Below are positions 8,221-15,175 of a stretch of DNA of 25,076 nt, piece after piece. The stretch comes from JBGTFE01 sp036403235. Its GTDB lineage: Bacteria; Acidobacteriota; Blastocatellia; Pyrinomonadales; Pyrinomonadaceae. Under the pieces are notes generated by a model. It saw nothing but the letters and a program-made list of their open reading frames with translations. It did not search any database and was not told the origin of the DNA. Position 1 is the stretch's first letter. Each line of letters begins with the position of its first letter. The stretch is from positions 1-25,076 of the forward strand of contig DASWRI010000025.1 in assembly GCA_036403235.1 (NCBI GenBank). Reading direction: 5' to 3'. The position numbers were made by a program, and so were the translations under genes.

Positions 8221-9516
8221 TTATGCATAAATGCCGCGCATTCGAGTGTCGTAAGCGACGCGGTCAATCGCCAGCATATAAGCGGCGGTGCGCGTATCCA
8301 CATTATGCAAATCGGCCAGAACGCTCAATTCGTTAAAGCTGGCGACCATCTTTTCTTCAAGTCTCTGATTTACCTCGTCTTCGCGCCAGAAATATCCCAT
8401 TCTGTCCTGCACCCATTCAAAATATGAAACGGTCACACCGCCCGCATTTGCAAGAATATCGGGGATTACAAACACTCCGTTATCGAAAAGAATCTTATCG
8501 GCTTTCGGCGTCGTCGGGCCGTTTGCGCCTTCGGCTAAGATTTTGCATTTGATTCGTCCGGCGTTTTCCGAAGTAATCTGATTTTCGGTCGCGCACGGCG
8601 CGAGCACGTCGCATTCAATCTCAAGCAGCTCGCTGTTGCCGATTGTATCCGCGTTTTCATAACCTTCAAAAGTTTTATTTTCCTGCAGATAGCCGAGCGC
8701 TTCGGGAATATTGATGCCGTTTTTGTTATAAAGTCCGCCGCTGACGTCCGAGATGGCGATAATTTTATAACCTTTCTCGTGCATCAATTCCGCGCCGATG
8801 CCGCCGACATTGCCCGAGCCCTGCACGACGACCGAAGTCTGTTCCGGCGTCAAATTAAAACGCTTGATGGCTTCGTTAACGCAGAACATCACGCCGCGCC
8901 CCGTCGCTTCGCGGCGACCGAGCGAGCCGCCGAGCGCGACCGGCTTTCCGGTAACGACCGCCGTGACGGTGTGGCGCGCGTGCATCGAATACGTGTCCAT
9001 AATCCATGCCATCGTCTGTTCATTGGTGTTCATATCCGGCGCGGGAACGTCTTTGTCGGGGCCGATAAAATCGATTAATTCGGCCGTGTAGCGACGCGTC
9101 AGGCGTTCAAGCTCGCCAATCGACATCTGGCGCGGGTCGCAGATAATTCCGCCCTTACCGCCGCCGAAAGGAACGTTGACGACCGCGCATTTCCAAGTCA
9201 TCCAGGCCGAAAGCGCTTTGACTTCGTCGAGGGAAACGTCGGGCGCGTAGCGGATTCCGCCTTTGGCCGGGCCGCGCGCGAAGTTGTGCTGGACGCGGTA
9301 GCCTTCGAAAACCTGTAAGTGTCCCGAATCCATCCTGACGGGAATATAAACCTTGATTTCCCTGCTCGGAACGCGCATTACAGTGTATAAATCTTCGTCC
9401 AAACCCAAAAGTTGGGCGGCGCGGTCAAAGCGTTCGCTCATCGCTTCGAACGGATTTTTTTCGTCGGTTCCCTTAAAACGCCGCATTTCATCTGCCATCG
9501 GATTAGCTTTTGTCAT
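8221..9516 (-). CDS. Glu/Leu/Phe/Val-family dehydrogenase, probably glutamate dehydrogenase
   Basis: The family catalyses NAD(P)-dependent oxidative deamination of glutamate to 2-oxoglutarate and ammonia, linking nitrogen and carbon metabolism in the cytoplasm. The 431-residue length fits hexameric bacterial enzymes. The active-site lysines are visible as K85 (GPAKGGIRY), K109 (MTWKCAVVN) and K121 (PFGGGKGG), and the catalytic Asp sits in VPAPDMNTN. A Rossmann GSGNVG motif in VVVQGSGNVGG binds the nucleotide, followed by ISDVSGG. The ATG at 9516 has GGAGAG about nine bases upstream. NAD versus NADP preference cannot be settled by eye. It appears to be a single-gene unit, separated from larE by a terminator and from the downstream gene by about 300 bases. 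Confidence 0.93.
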   Translation of the reverse strand: MTKANPMADEMRRFKGTDEKNPFEAMSERFDRAAQLLGLDEDLYTVMRVPSREIKVYIPVRMDSGHLQVFEGYRVQHNFARGPAKGGIRYAPDVSLDEVKALSAWMTWKCAVVNVPFGGGKGGIICDPRQMSIGELERLTRRYTAELIDFIGPDKDVPAPDMNTNEQTMAWIMDTYSMHARHTVTAVVTGKPVALGGSLGRREATGRGVMFCVNEAIKRFNLTPEQTSVVVQGSGNVGGIGAELMHEKGYKIIAISDVSGGLYNKNGINIPEALGYLQENKTFEGYENADTIGNSELLEIECDVLAPCATENQITSENAGRIKCKILAEGANGPTTPKADKILFDNGVFVIPDILANAGGVTVSYFEWVQDRMGYFWREDEVNQRLEEKMVASFNELSVLADLHNVDTRTAAYMLAIDRVAYDTRMRGIYA

Positions 9517-9569
9517 TTATATACTCTCCAATTTTCTATACTATTTATAAAATTGCATTTTAAGTAATA

Positions 9570-9604
9570 AAACAAAACGCGTAAAGAATAAAAATTTTTA
9601 CGCG
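9570..9604 (-). terminator. Rho-independent terminator downstream of larE
   Basis: Stem CGCGTAAA (9578-9585) with TTTACGCG (9597-9604), loop of 11 bases. On the minus strand a T-rich run (TTTTGTTTTATTA) follows. It lies 12 bases past the larE stop codon and upstream of the glutamate dehydrogenase start. Confidence 0.7.
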
Positions 9605-9615
9605 CTTTGCTTTTT

Positions 9616-10467
9616 TTACTTTTTATTTTCTAAAACCTCGTTCATCGCGCCGCTGCGAAAGCCGTGCAAATCCAAAGTTACATAGCGAAAACCCAATTTT
9701 CTAAATTTTTCCGCCAGTTTTTCGGTCATTTCCGGTTCAAAAGCGCGCGGCAACTCTTCGGCCGCGATTTCCAAACGCACCAGTTCTTCGTGGATGCGCA
9801 CACGAAATTCTCTAAAACCCAGAGCGCGCAGAAACTCCTCACCGCGCTCGACGCGTGAAAGTCTCTCAATCGTCACCGGCAAACCGTATGCGATTCTCGA
9901 AGAAAGGCAAGGGCTGGCGGGCGCGTCCCACGTCGGAAGATTTTGTTTTTTGCTCAATTCCCTGATTTCCGCTTTGCTCAAATTCGCTTCGATGAGCGGG
10001 CTTCGCACGCCTTTTTCCGACGCCGCCTGTCTGCCCGGTCGATAATCGCCCGTGTCGTCCGTATTCGCGCCGTCGAGCACGAATGCGATTTTTTTATTCT
10101 GTGCAAAAGGGGCGAGTTTTCCGTACAGCTCGGTTTTGCAAAAGTAACAGCGATTCGTCGGATTTGAATTATAATCGGGATTTTCGAGCTCTTCGGTCTG
10201 GATTGTTTGAAAGTTGAAATCGAAGTCGGCGGCGATTTTTTCGGCCTGCGCGCGCTGCGTCTCCGACACGCTCGGCGAAATTCCGGTCACGCAAAGCGCA
10301 TCTTTTCCAAGCTCCTGCGTCGCAATCAAAGCGAGATAGGCGCTGTCGACTCCGCCCGAGTAGGCGACCAACACGGATTTCATTTCCTGCATCAAACGGC
10401 GCAGGTTCAGTTCTTTTTGTTCGGCGGTGACGGCCTGTTCGCTCTTGATTTGTTGTGGCTTTGCCAT
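9616..10467 (-). CDS. larE: LarE-type PP-loop sulfur transferase
   Basis: LarE adenylates and thiolates a pyridinium dicarboxylate precursor of the nickel-pincer nucleotide cofactor of lactate racemase and related LarA enzymes. The PP-loop SGGVDS is at residues 37-42. Conserved downstream segments include NRCYFCKTELY (C107, C110) and ASPCLSSR (C187). The last cysteine matches the sacrificial Cys of the Lactobacillus enzyme. Three cysteines in this arrangement also suggest the iron-sulfur-cluster variant of LarE that can act catalytically; this is inference. I start at the ATG at 10467: the longest frame would need a TTG at 10509 and would place the PP-loop unusually far in. No larA, larB or larC is present here, and other PP-loop ATPases of this subfamily exist. 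Confidence 0.85.
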   Translation of the reverse strand: MAKPQQIKSEQAVTAEQKELNLRRLMQEMKSVLVAYSGGVDSAYLALIATQELGKDALCVTGISPSVSETQRAQAEKIAADFDFNFQTIQTEELENPDYNSNPTNRCYFCKTELYGKLAPFAQNKKIAFVLDGANTDDTGDYRPGRQAASEKGVRSPLIEANLSKAEIRELSKKQNLPTWDAPASPCLSSRIAYGLPVTIERLSRVERGEEFLRALGFREFRVRIHEELVRLEIAAEELPRAFEPEMTEKLAEKFRKLGFRYVTLDLHGFRSGAMNEVLENKK

Positions 10468-10547
10468 TAGCTCAAAAAATTTTCCGGCGTTCGGTTGTGT
10501 AAGCTGCAAATTTTAACTTAGCGCAAAGCGCGCGTGCAACCGAAAGC

Positions 10548-10603
10548 AAAATAAAAATTATTTCGCTTATATGTCAAAATATAGACGAAATTTCTCATAT
10601 AAT
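10548..10603. promoter_or_regulatory. Candidate divergent promoter region larE / TPR gene
   Basis: On the plus strand a perfect TATAAT lies at 10598-10603, upstream of the TPR gene, without a good -35. On the minus strand a perfect TTGACA lies at 10577-10572, with a weak -10 (TATTTT, 10553-10548) 18 bases on, facing larE. Both calls rest on consensus match only. Confidence 0.4.
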
Positions 10604-10657
10604 GATAGTATAAGTATGTCTTCCCTTTATCAAAAACTTAAAGTGATTTTTCCTTCG

Positions 10658-12061
10658 ATGATTCGTATTTTTTCTCATCGGCAGAAAGTTTTGTCGGCGT
10701 TTTTCACGCTTTTTCTGGTTGCGTCGTTTGCTCAGGCGGCGCTCGCTCAGGCCGGCGACGTCGATGTCGACCAGGCCGTAAAATTATTTAATCAAGGTCA
10801 GGACGCGCACGAAAAAGGCGATTTTGCGGCCGCCGTAAAATCCTATGAAGAAGCGCTGAAAATCTTTCCCGAATTCGCCGAAGCCGAATTCCAGCGCGGA
10901 AACGCTTTGCTTTCTCTGGAAAAACCGGCCGAAGCCGAAAAAGCGTTTCGCCGCGCGCTTGAGCTGCGCGAAGACTGGACTTTGCCGATGACGAGTCTCG
11001 GCGCGCTCCTGGTCGAGCAGAATAATTTCGCGGACGCCGAAAAGTTTCTGACCAAAGCCGTCGAGCTCGACGATTCGAATTTTCTCGCATATTCGGCCTT
11101 GACCGATTTGCGTCTGAAGACAAAAGCCGACGCCGACGTTCTCAAAACTCTTCTGGAAAAGCTGAAAATCCTGACTTCGAAAGCGAAACCGACGGCTTCG
11201 GTCTGGGCTTCGCGTGCCGCTCTGGAAAACGCGCTCGGCGATAAAACGTCGGCGAAAACGAGCCTCGGCCGCGCGCTCTTGATTGATTCTGCTAATAAAA
11301 CCGCCTTGATGCAGCGCGCCGAAATCGCGCTCGCCGAAAGCGACATCAAAGGCGCGGCGCAGGACGCGCAGACGCTCGCGCGAATCGCGCCGAATTCCGT
11401 CCCGGTCAAACTCCTGCAGGCGAGAGTTTTGGCCGCCGAAGGCAAACCCGAAGAAGCCGTCAAGCTTTTAGATTCGATTTCAAATCCGAGCGCCGAAACC
11501 ACTTCCCTGCGCAATAAAATTTCAGCGGGCGATACGGAAAATGTCGCCGAGCTCGAAAAACAGCTCGAAACCGACCAGAAAAACGCCTTGCTTCTCGGAC
11601 GTTTATGCGTTTTGGAAAGAGTCGTAAACGCGCAGAAAGCGCTCGAATACTGCCGCCGCGCGTCCGAGCTCGAACCGAACAATCTGAATCACGCCGTCGG
11701 CTACGGCGCTGCGCTCGTACAGGCCAAAAATTACGAAAACGCGGTGATTATCTTGAAAAAAATTACGGCTATCGCACCCGACAATTTTACGTCGCACGCC
11801 AATCTGGCAACCGCGCTTTTCCAGCTAAAGCGCTACAATGAAGCGATTGAAGAATACAACTGGCTGACGCAAAAGCAGCCGGAGCTCGCGATTACGTATT
11901 ATTTTCTTGCTATTTCCTACGACAGTTTGGGACAATACTTGGACGCGATGGCAAATTATCAGCAGTTTCTAAAACTGGCTGACGCAAAGCAGAATCAGGT
12001 CGAAATCGAAAAGGTCAATCTTCGATTGCCGACTCTGCAAAAACAAATAAAAAAGAAGTGA
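10658..12061 (+). CDS. Exported tetratricopeptide-repeat protein
   Basis: The protein has a signal peptide (MIRIFSHRQKVLSAFFTLFL, Ala-rich cleavage region AALAQA) followed by about 400 residues of helical TPR units, for example near residues 38-70 (FNQGQDAHEKGDFAAAVKSY), 72-105, 106-140 and, at the C-terminus, NYENAVIILKKI, RYNEAIEEYNWL and GQYLDAMANYQQFL. TPRs are protein-binding scaffolds, so it probably organises an envelope complex; no partner is identified. The frame is open further upstream (ATGs at 10571 and 10616), but the candidate TATAAT at 10598 and the compact signal peptide favour 10658. No start has a clear Shine-Dalgarno. It heads a three-gene group of secreted proteins; its stop codon is embedded in a heptad repeat. 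Mature location, periplasm or outer membrane, is not determined. Confidence 0.8.
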   Translation: MIRIFSHRQKVLSAFFTLFLVASFAQAALAQAGDVDVDQAVKLFNQGQDAHEKGDFAAAVKSYEEALKIFPEFAEAEFQRGNALLSLEKPAEAEKAFRRALELREDWTLPMTSLGALLVEQNNFADAEKFLTKAVELDDSNFLAYSALTDLRLKTKADADVLKTLLEKLKILTSKAKPTASVWASRAALENALGDKTSAKTSLGRALLIDSANKTALMQRAEIALAESDIKGAAQDAQTLARIAPNSVPVKLLQARVLAAEGKPEEAVKLLDSISNPSAETTSLRNKISAGDTENVAELEKQLETDQKNALLLGRLCVLERVVNAQKALEYCRRASELEPNNLNHAVGYGAALVQAKNYENAVIILKKITAIAPDNFTSHANLATALFQLKRYNEAIEEYNWLTQKQPELAITYYFLAISYDSLGQYLDAMANYQQFLKLADAKQNQVEIEKVNLRLPTLQKQIKKK

Positions 12062-12213
12062 AAACTGAGAACTGAAAACTATTTAAATGAGGTCAATCGA
12101 AATGATAAAAGTTAGAAATTTTTCGCAATGTAAATATTTCTTAAGCGGCAATCGAAAATTTATATTTTTCGGACTTTTACTTTTTATTTTTCAGCTTTCA
12201 GTTTTCAGTTTTT
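12059..12213. repeat. Period-7 repeats flanking the start of the next gene (locus 2)
   Basis: The left arm at 12059-12080 reads GAAAACT, GAGAACT, GAAAACT and begins in the TPR stop codon. The right arm at about 12187-12213 (TTTTCAG, CTTTCAG, TTTTCAG) is its inverse and lies inside the following coding region. About 107 bases separate the arms, so this pair is not a compact hairpin. Confidence 0.75.
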
Positions 12214-12701
12214 CCGTTTACGCGCAGACCGAAGAGCCGAAAGACGCCGAGCCGCCGCCTTTGAAGATGATTTCAAAAGACGAAAAGGCGCGCCTGCAAG
12301 CCGAAACCGATTTGAAAGCACGCACGGATTTGTCGCTCGCTTTGATGGAAGCGCGTTTAAAAAAAGCGGAGGAATTTAGTTCGCAGGAAGCTTATTCGGA
12401 AATGTTTACCGAGCTCGGCGGATTTCACGCGCTCATCGACGACACCTTAAGTTTTCTAAACCGCAATGACAACGGAAGCAGAAAAGTCCTCAATAATTTC
12501 AAAAAAATAGAAATCAGCCTTCGCTCTTTTATATCGAGGCTCGAAATTATTCGCCGCGAGCTGCCCGCCAAATTCGAGTTTTACGTCAGAGGCCTCGTCA
12601 AAATCGTTCGCGACGCACGTACCAGAGCCGTCGAGCCGCTTTTCAGCGACACGGTCGTGCCGAACGTCGAAGTCGGGCCGAACGTCCGCAAAGACAATTA
12701 A
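12102..12701 (+). CDS. Secreted helical protein of unknown function
   Basis: I do not recognise a named family. The 199-residue product has a signal peptide ending in VYAQ, then a short acidic/Pro segment (EEPKDAEPPP) and an almost entirely alpha-helical, charged body. The ATG at 12102 has GAGG at 12089-12092, so it is preferred to the in-frame ATG at 12087. Part of the hydrophobic signal region (FQLSVFSFS) is encoded by a heptad repeat (TTTTCAG-type). A motif-like run IDDTLSFLNRNDNGS near residues 113-127 resembles IDDLAMRENG in the next protein, with a similar helix pattern after it. The two may be old tandem duplicates. It sits between the TPR gene and 12710-13261, probably in one transcript, so an envelope complex with the TPR protein is plausible but unproven. 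Confidence 0.75.
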   Translation: MIKVRNFSQCKYFLSGNRKFIFFGLLLFIFQLSVFSFSVYAQTEEPKDAEPPPLKMISKDEKARLQAETDLKARTDLSLALMEARLKKAEEFSSQEAYSEMFTELGGFHALIDDTLSFLNRNDNGSRKVLNNFKKIEISLRSFISRLEIIRRELPAKFEFYVRGLVKIVRDARTRAVEPLFSDTVVPNVEVGPNVRKDN

Positions 12702-12709
12702 ATATAATA

Positions 12710-13261
12710 ATGAGATTTACGATTTACACCTTAGCCGCATTTTTTCTACTGCTGATGTTTCTGCCGTCAGCCGCAAACGCGCAGAGACGTGATTATCTGA
12801 CGGACGAAGAAATCGAATTAGTGCGCGACGCGCAGCAAATCGACCTTCGCGTCGACGTTCTCGTCAAGGCCATCGACCGCCGTTTTATAGCGCTGTCCGG
12901 CGACGTTTCGCAAACACAAAAGCTTGAAAAAGACGACGAAAAATGGGGCGCGCTGCCAAAAGGCAAACGCGTCCAGCTGCTCTCGGACATCGCCCGGATT
13001 CTGCAAAAAGCCGTTGACGACATCGACGACCTCGCCATGCGCGAAAACGGTATGAACAGCGAATTTTTCCCGAAAGCCGTCTTCAAACTCGCCGACGGCG
13101 CGCAGAAATTCCTGCCCGAACTAAAATCCGAGCTCGATAAAGTCGTCGAAGAAAAAGAACGCGGCTCGATTCTGACCGCGATGGATTTGTGCAACCAGAT
13201 AAACGAGGCCGCCGCCAAACTTCCGAAGGAAACAAAAAAAGAAAAGAAAAAGAAAAATTAG
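12710..13261 (+). CDS. Secreted helical protein of unknown function
   Basis: This 183-residue product has a clear signal peptide (MRFTIYTLAAFFLLLMFLPS, cleavage near ANAQ) and a charged helical body ending in a Lys-rich tail (KKEKKKKN). No family is recognised. It starts eight bases after the preceding stop codon, with no obvious Shine-Dalgarno, suggesting translational coupling. The IDD-x5-RENG segment and the following amphipathic helices parallel the upstream protein. A terminator follows immediately, making this the last gene of the TPR group. Confidence 0.75.
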   Translation: MRFTIYTLAAFFLLLMFLPSAANAQRRDYLTDEEIELVRDAQQIDLRVDVLVKAIDRRFIALSGDVSQTQKLEKDDEKWGALPKGKRVQLLSDIARILQKAVDDIDDLAMRENGMNSEFFPKAVFKLADGAQKFLPELKSELDKVVEEKERGSILTAMDLCNQINEAAAKLPKETKKEKKKKN

Positions 13262-13275
13262 GCCGATAAGTCTCT

Positions 13276-13334
13276 AAAACCGCGAAACAAATTAAAATAA
13301 ATTAATTTTGCTTCGCGGTTTTGTTATTTTTTGA
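13276..13334 (+). terminator. Rho-independent terminator after the TPR gene group
   Basis: A perfect 11-bp stem, AAAACCGCGAA (13276-13286) with TTCGCGGTTTT (13312-13322), has a 25-base AT-rich loop that can pair partly with itself. It is followed by a T-rich tract (GTTATTTTTTG). The spacer from here to 13537 contains no gene and no glycine riboswitch that I can recognise. Confidence 0.8.
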
Positions 13335-13537
13335 TTTCATCTCGTTTTTGATGCTTTTTATTCGCCGGAAGCATTTTTCGTAAAAGCCGTTCCCGCCAAA
13401 TTCAAACGCCAGCAACATAATTTAAAAATCATAATTAGTTTACTGATATTCATTTGAAAGTTTTTCTTATAAAGCCTTTCTTGACGCTTGCATCTGCGAA
13501 TGTTAGTTTTTTTCTTTATAGTATTCGCAAAAAATTT

Positions 13538-14647
13538 ATGGCTGAATTAAAAAAGACTCCGCTCAATCAGGCGCATAGGGATTTAGGCGGAAAAATGGTT
13601 GATTTCGGCGGTTGGGATATGCCCGTCCAGTATTCGGCGGGCGTCATCGCCGAGCACATGGCGACGCGCGAACATTCAGGGCTTTTTGACGTTTCGCACA
13701 TGGGCGAATTTTGGGTCGAAGGCGACGGCGCGATTGAGTTCGTCAATCGCCTGACGACCAACGACGTGGCCAAATTGATTGACGGTCAGGCGCATTATTC
13801 GGCTTTGACGCGCGGAGACGGAACGGTCGTCGACGATTTGCTCGTCTATCGGTTTGACGCCGATAAGCTTTTGCTCGTCGTCAACGCTTCGACGACCGAA
13901 AAGGACTGGGACTGGATTACGTCGCACCTGAAAGACGAAAACGTGACTTTGACCAACGTCAGCGCGGATTACTGCCAGATTGCCGTTCAGGGAAAAGACG
14001 CGCTTTCGATTGTTCAGCAGCTTACCGAAACGAATTTAGCGGAAATCAAATATTATCATTTTACGACCGGCAGAGTTGACGATGTCGAGGCGATAATTTC
14101 GCGCACCGGTTACACGGGCGAAGACGGTTTCGAAGTTTACGCCGACGCAAAATACGCCGAGCAGCTCTGGAATAAACTGCTCGAAACCGGAAACTACGGC
14201 GCGGACGGCGGCATTTTGCCGTGCGGACTGGCGGCGCGAAACACTTTGCGATTGGAAGCGGCGATGTCGCTCTACGGGCACGAAATCTCTGACGAAATAA
14301 CGCCGCTTGAAGCAAATTTAGGCTGGATTACAAAGCTCAAAAAAGGCGAATTTATCGGGCGCGAAGCGCTTCAGTCGCAAAAGGAAGCGGGTTTGAAAAG
14401 AAAGCTCGTCGGTTTTGAAGTAACCGACAAAGGCATCGCGCGCGACGATTTTGACGTTTACATAAACGACGAAAAAGTCGGCTACGTCACATCGGGCTCG
14501 CCCGCGCCTTTTCTGAAAAAAAATATCGGTCTGGCTTTCGTCCCCGTCGAATTTGCAAACGTCGGGCAAGAGATTAAAATTGATGTCAGAGGCAGACTTT
14601 TAGCGGCAGAAATTGTGCCGACACCATTTTATAAGAGAGAAAAATGA
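13538..14647 (+). CDS. gcvT: Aminomethyltransferase, glycine cleavage T-protein
   Basis: T-protein transfers the methylene group from aminomethyl-lipoyl H-protein to tetrahydrofolate, releasing ammonia. The 369-residue length is typical. Visible signatures include KTPLNQAHRDLGGKMVDFGG at the N-terminus, MPVQYSAGVIAEH, FDVSHMGEF, and the active-site acidic pair in GTVVDDLLVYRF (D99/D100). SRTGYTGEDGFEVY and the C-terminal barrel (LVGFEVTDKGIAR) follow. The longer in-frame start at 13454 adds a non-conserved hydrophobic stretch, so I choose the ATG at 13538; there is no clear Shine-Dalgarno. It opens the gcvT-gcvH-gcvPA-gcvPB order. A short degenerate heptad repeat follows the stop codon. Confidence 0.96.
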   Translation: MAELKKTPLNQAHRDLGGKMVDFGGWDMPVQYSAGVIAEHMATREHSGLFDVSHMGEFWVEGDGAIEFVNRLTTNDVAKLIDGQAHYSALTRGDGTVVDDLLVYRFDADKLLLVVNASTTEKDWDWITSHLKDENVTLTNVSADYCQIAVQGKDALSIVQQLTETNLAEIKYYHFTTGRVDDVEAIISRTGYTGEDGFEVYADAKYAEQLWNKLLETGNYGADGGILPCGLAARNTLRLEAAMSLYGHEISDEITPLEANLGWITKLKKGEFIGREALQSQKEAGLKRKLVGFEVTDKGIARDDFDVYINDEKVGYVTSGSPAPFLKKNIGLAFVPVEFANVGQEIKIDVRGRLLAAEIVPTPFYKREK

Positions 14648-14648
14648 A

Positions 14649-14696
14649 ATAAGTGAAAGGTAATTATTTTAACTTGTCACCTAACGCTTATCACCT
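14649..14696. repeat. Degenerate period-7 inverted repeat between gcvT and gcvH (locus 3)
   Basis: The right arm reads TCACCTA, ACGCTTA, TCACCTA (14676-14696), a 7-base register. ATAAGTGAAAGGT starts two bases after the gcvT stop and is a partial inverse of it (about 11 of 16 positions). It is the weakest member of the set. Confidence 0.45.
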
Positions 14697-14705
14697 AATC
14701 AAATT

Positions 14706-15095
14706 ATGGCAAACATACCGGAAAATTTACATTACAGCAAAGACCACGAATGGGTTAAGGTTGACGGCGACGTGGCGACCATCGGGATTACGGATTTCGC
14801 GCAGCATTCGCTCGGCGACGTGGTTTTTGTCGAGTTGCCGTCGGTCGGCGATAAATTCGCGCCGCACGAAGCTTTCGGCTCGGTCGAATCGGTGAAAGCC
14901 GTTTCGGAAGTCTTTACGCCGATTGCGGGCGAAGTCGTCGAAGTCAACGAAGGCCTAAACGACGCTCCCGAAGCGGTCAACAACGACCCTTACGGCGCGG
15001 CGTGGATGCTTCGCGTCAGAATGGACAACCCGGGCGAAGCCGACGCCATGCTCAACGCCGCCGAATACGAAGAATACCTTTCAGAAAACGAATAG
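14706..15095 (+). CDS. gcvH: Glycine cleavage H-protein (lipoyl carrier)
   Basis: H-protein carries the lipoyl arm that shuttles the aminomethyl group between P-, T- and L-proteins. The 129-residue length is standard. The lipoylation lysine is K64 in GSVESVKAVSEVFTP. DHEWVKVDGDVATIGITDFA near residues 13-32 and the C-terminal YGAAWMLRVRM and EYEEYLSENE match the family. It lies between gcvT and gcvPA on the same strand. Its stop codon is the first triplet of a 31-base arm of a heptad palindrome, so its transcript end may be specially structured. No lipoyl-attachment gene or dihydrolipoyl dehydrogenase is in the window. Confidence 0.97.
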   Translation: MANIPENLHYSKDHEWVKVDGDVATIGITDFAQHSLGDVVFVELPSVGDKFAPHEAFGSVESVKAVSEVFTPIAGEVVEVNEGLNDAPEAVNNDPYGAAWMLRVRMDNPGEADAMLNAAEYEEYLSENE

Positions 15096-15170
15096 TGGTC
15101 AGCGGTCGGTGGTCAGTGGTCAGAATATTTCTGATTTAACCGACTACCGACCACCGACCACCGACCACTA
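15093..15170. repeat. Period-7 palindrome between gcvH and gcvPA (locus 4)
   Basis: The left arm 15093-15123 (GGTCAGC, GGTCGGT, GGTCAGT, GGTCAG) begins in the gcvH stop codon. The right arm 15140-15170 (CCGACTA, CCGACCA, CCGACCA, CCGACCA, CTA) is its inverse over 31 bases with five mismatches, all transitions. The 16-base loop is AT-rich. The right arm ends five bases before the gcvPA ATG. Confidence 0.85.
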
Positions 15171-15175
15171 ACCTT

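Noticed and set aside
10843..11682. 279-residue open frame on the minus strand
   Set aside because: Antisense to the TPR gene; Ser/Arg/Ala-rich composition, as expected from reversed Glu/Lys/Ala codons, and no domain.
13335..13537. Possible glycine riboswitch ahead of gcvT
   Set aside because: I could not find the conserved glycine-aptamer core or tandem aptamer layout in this AT-rich spacer; only a short hairpin-like segment is present.
13454..13537. Longer start for gcvT
   Set aside because: The added 28 residues are hydrophobic and not part of the conserved T-protein N-terminus, which begins at MAELKKTPLNQAH.
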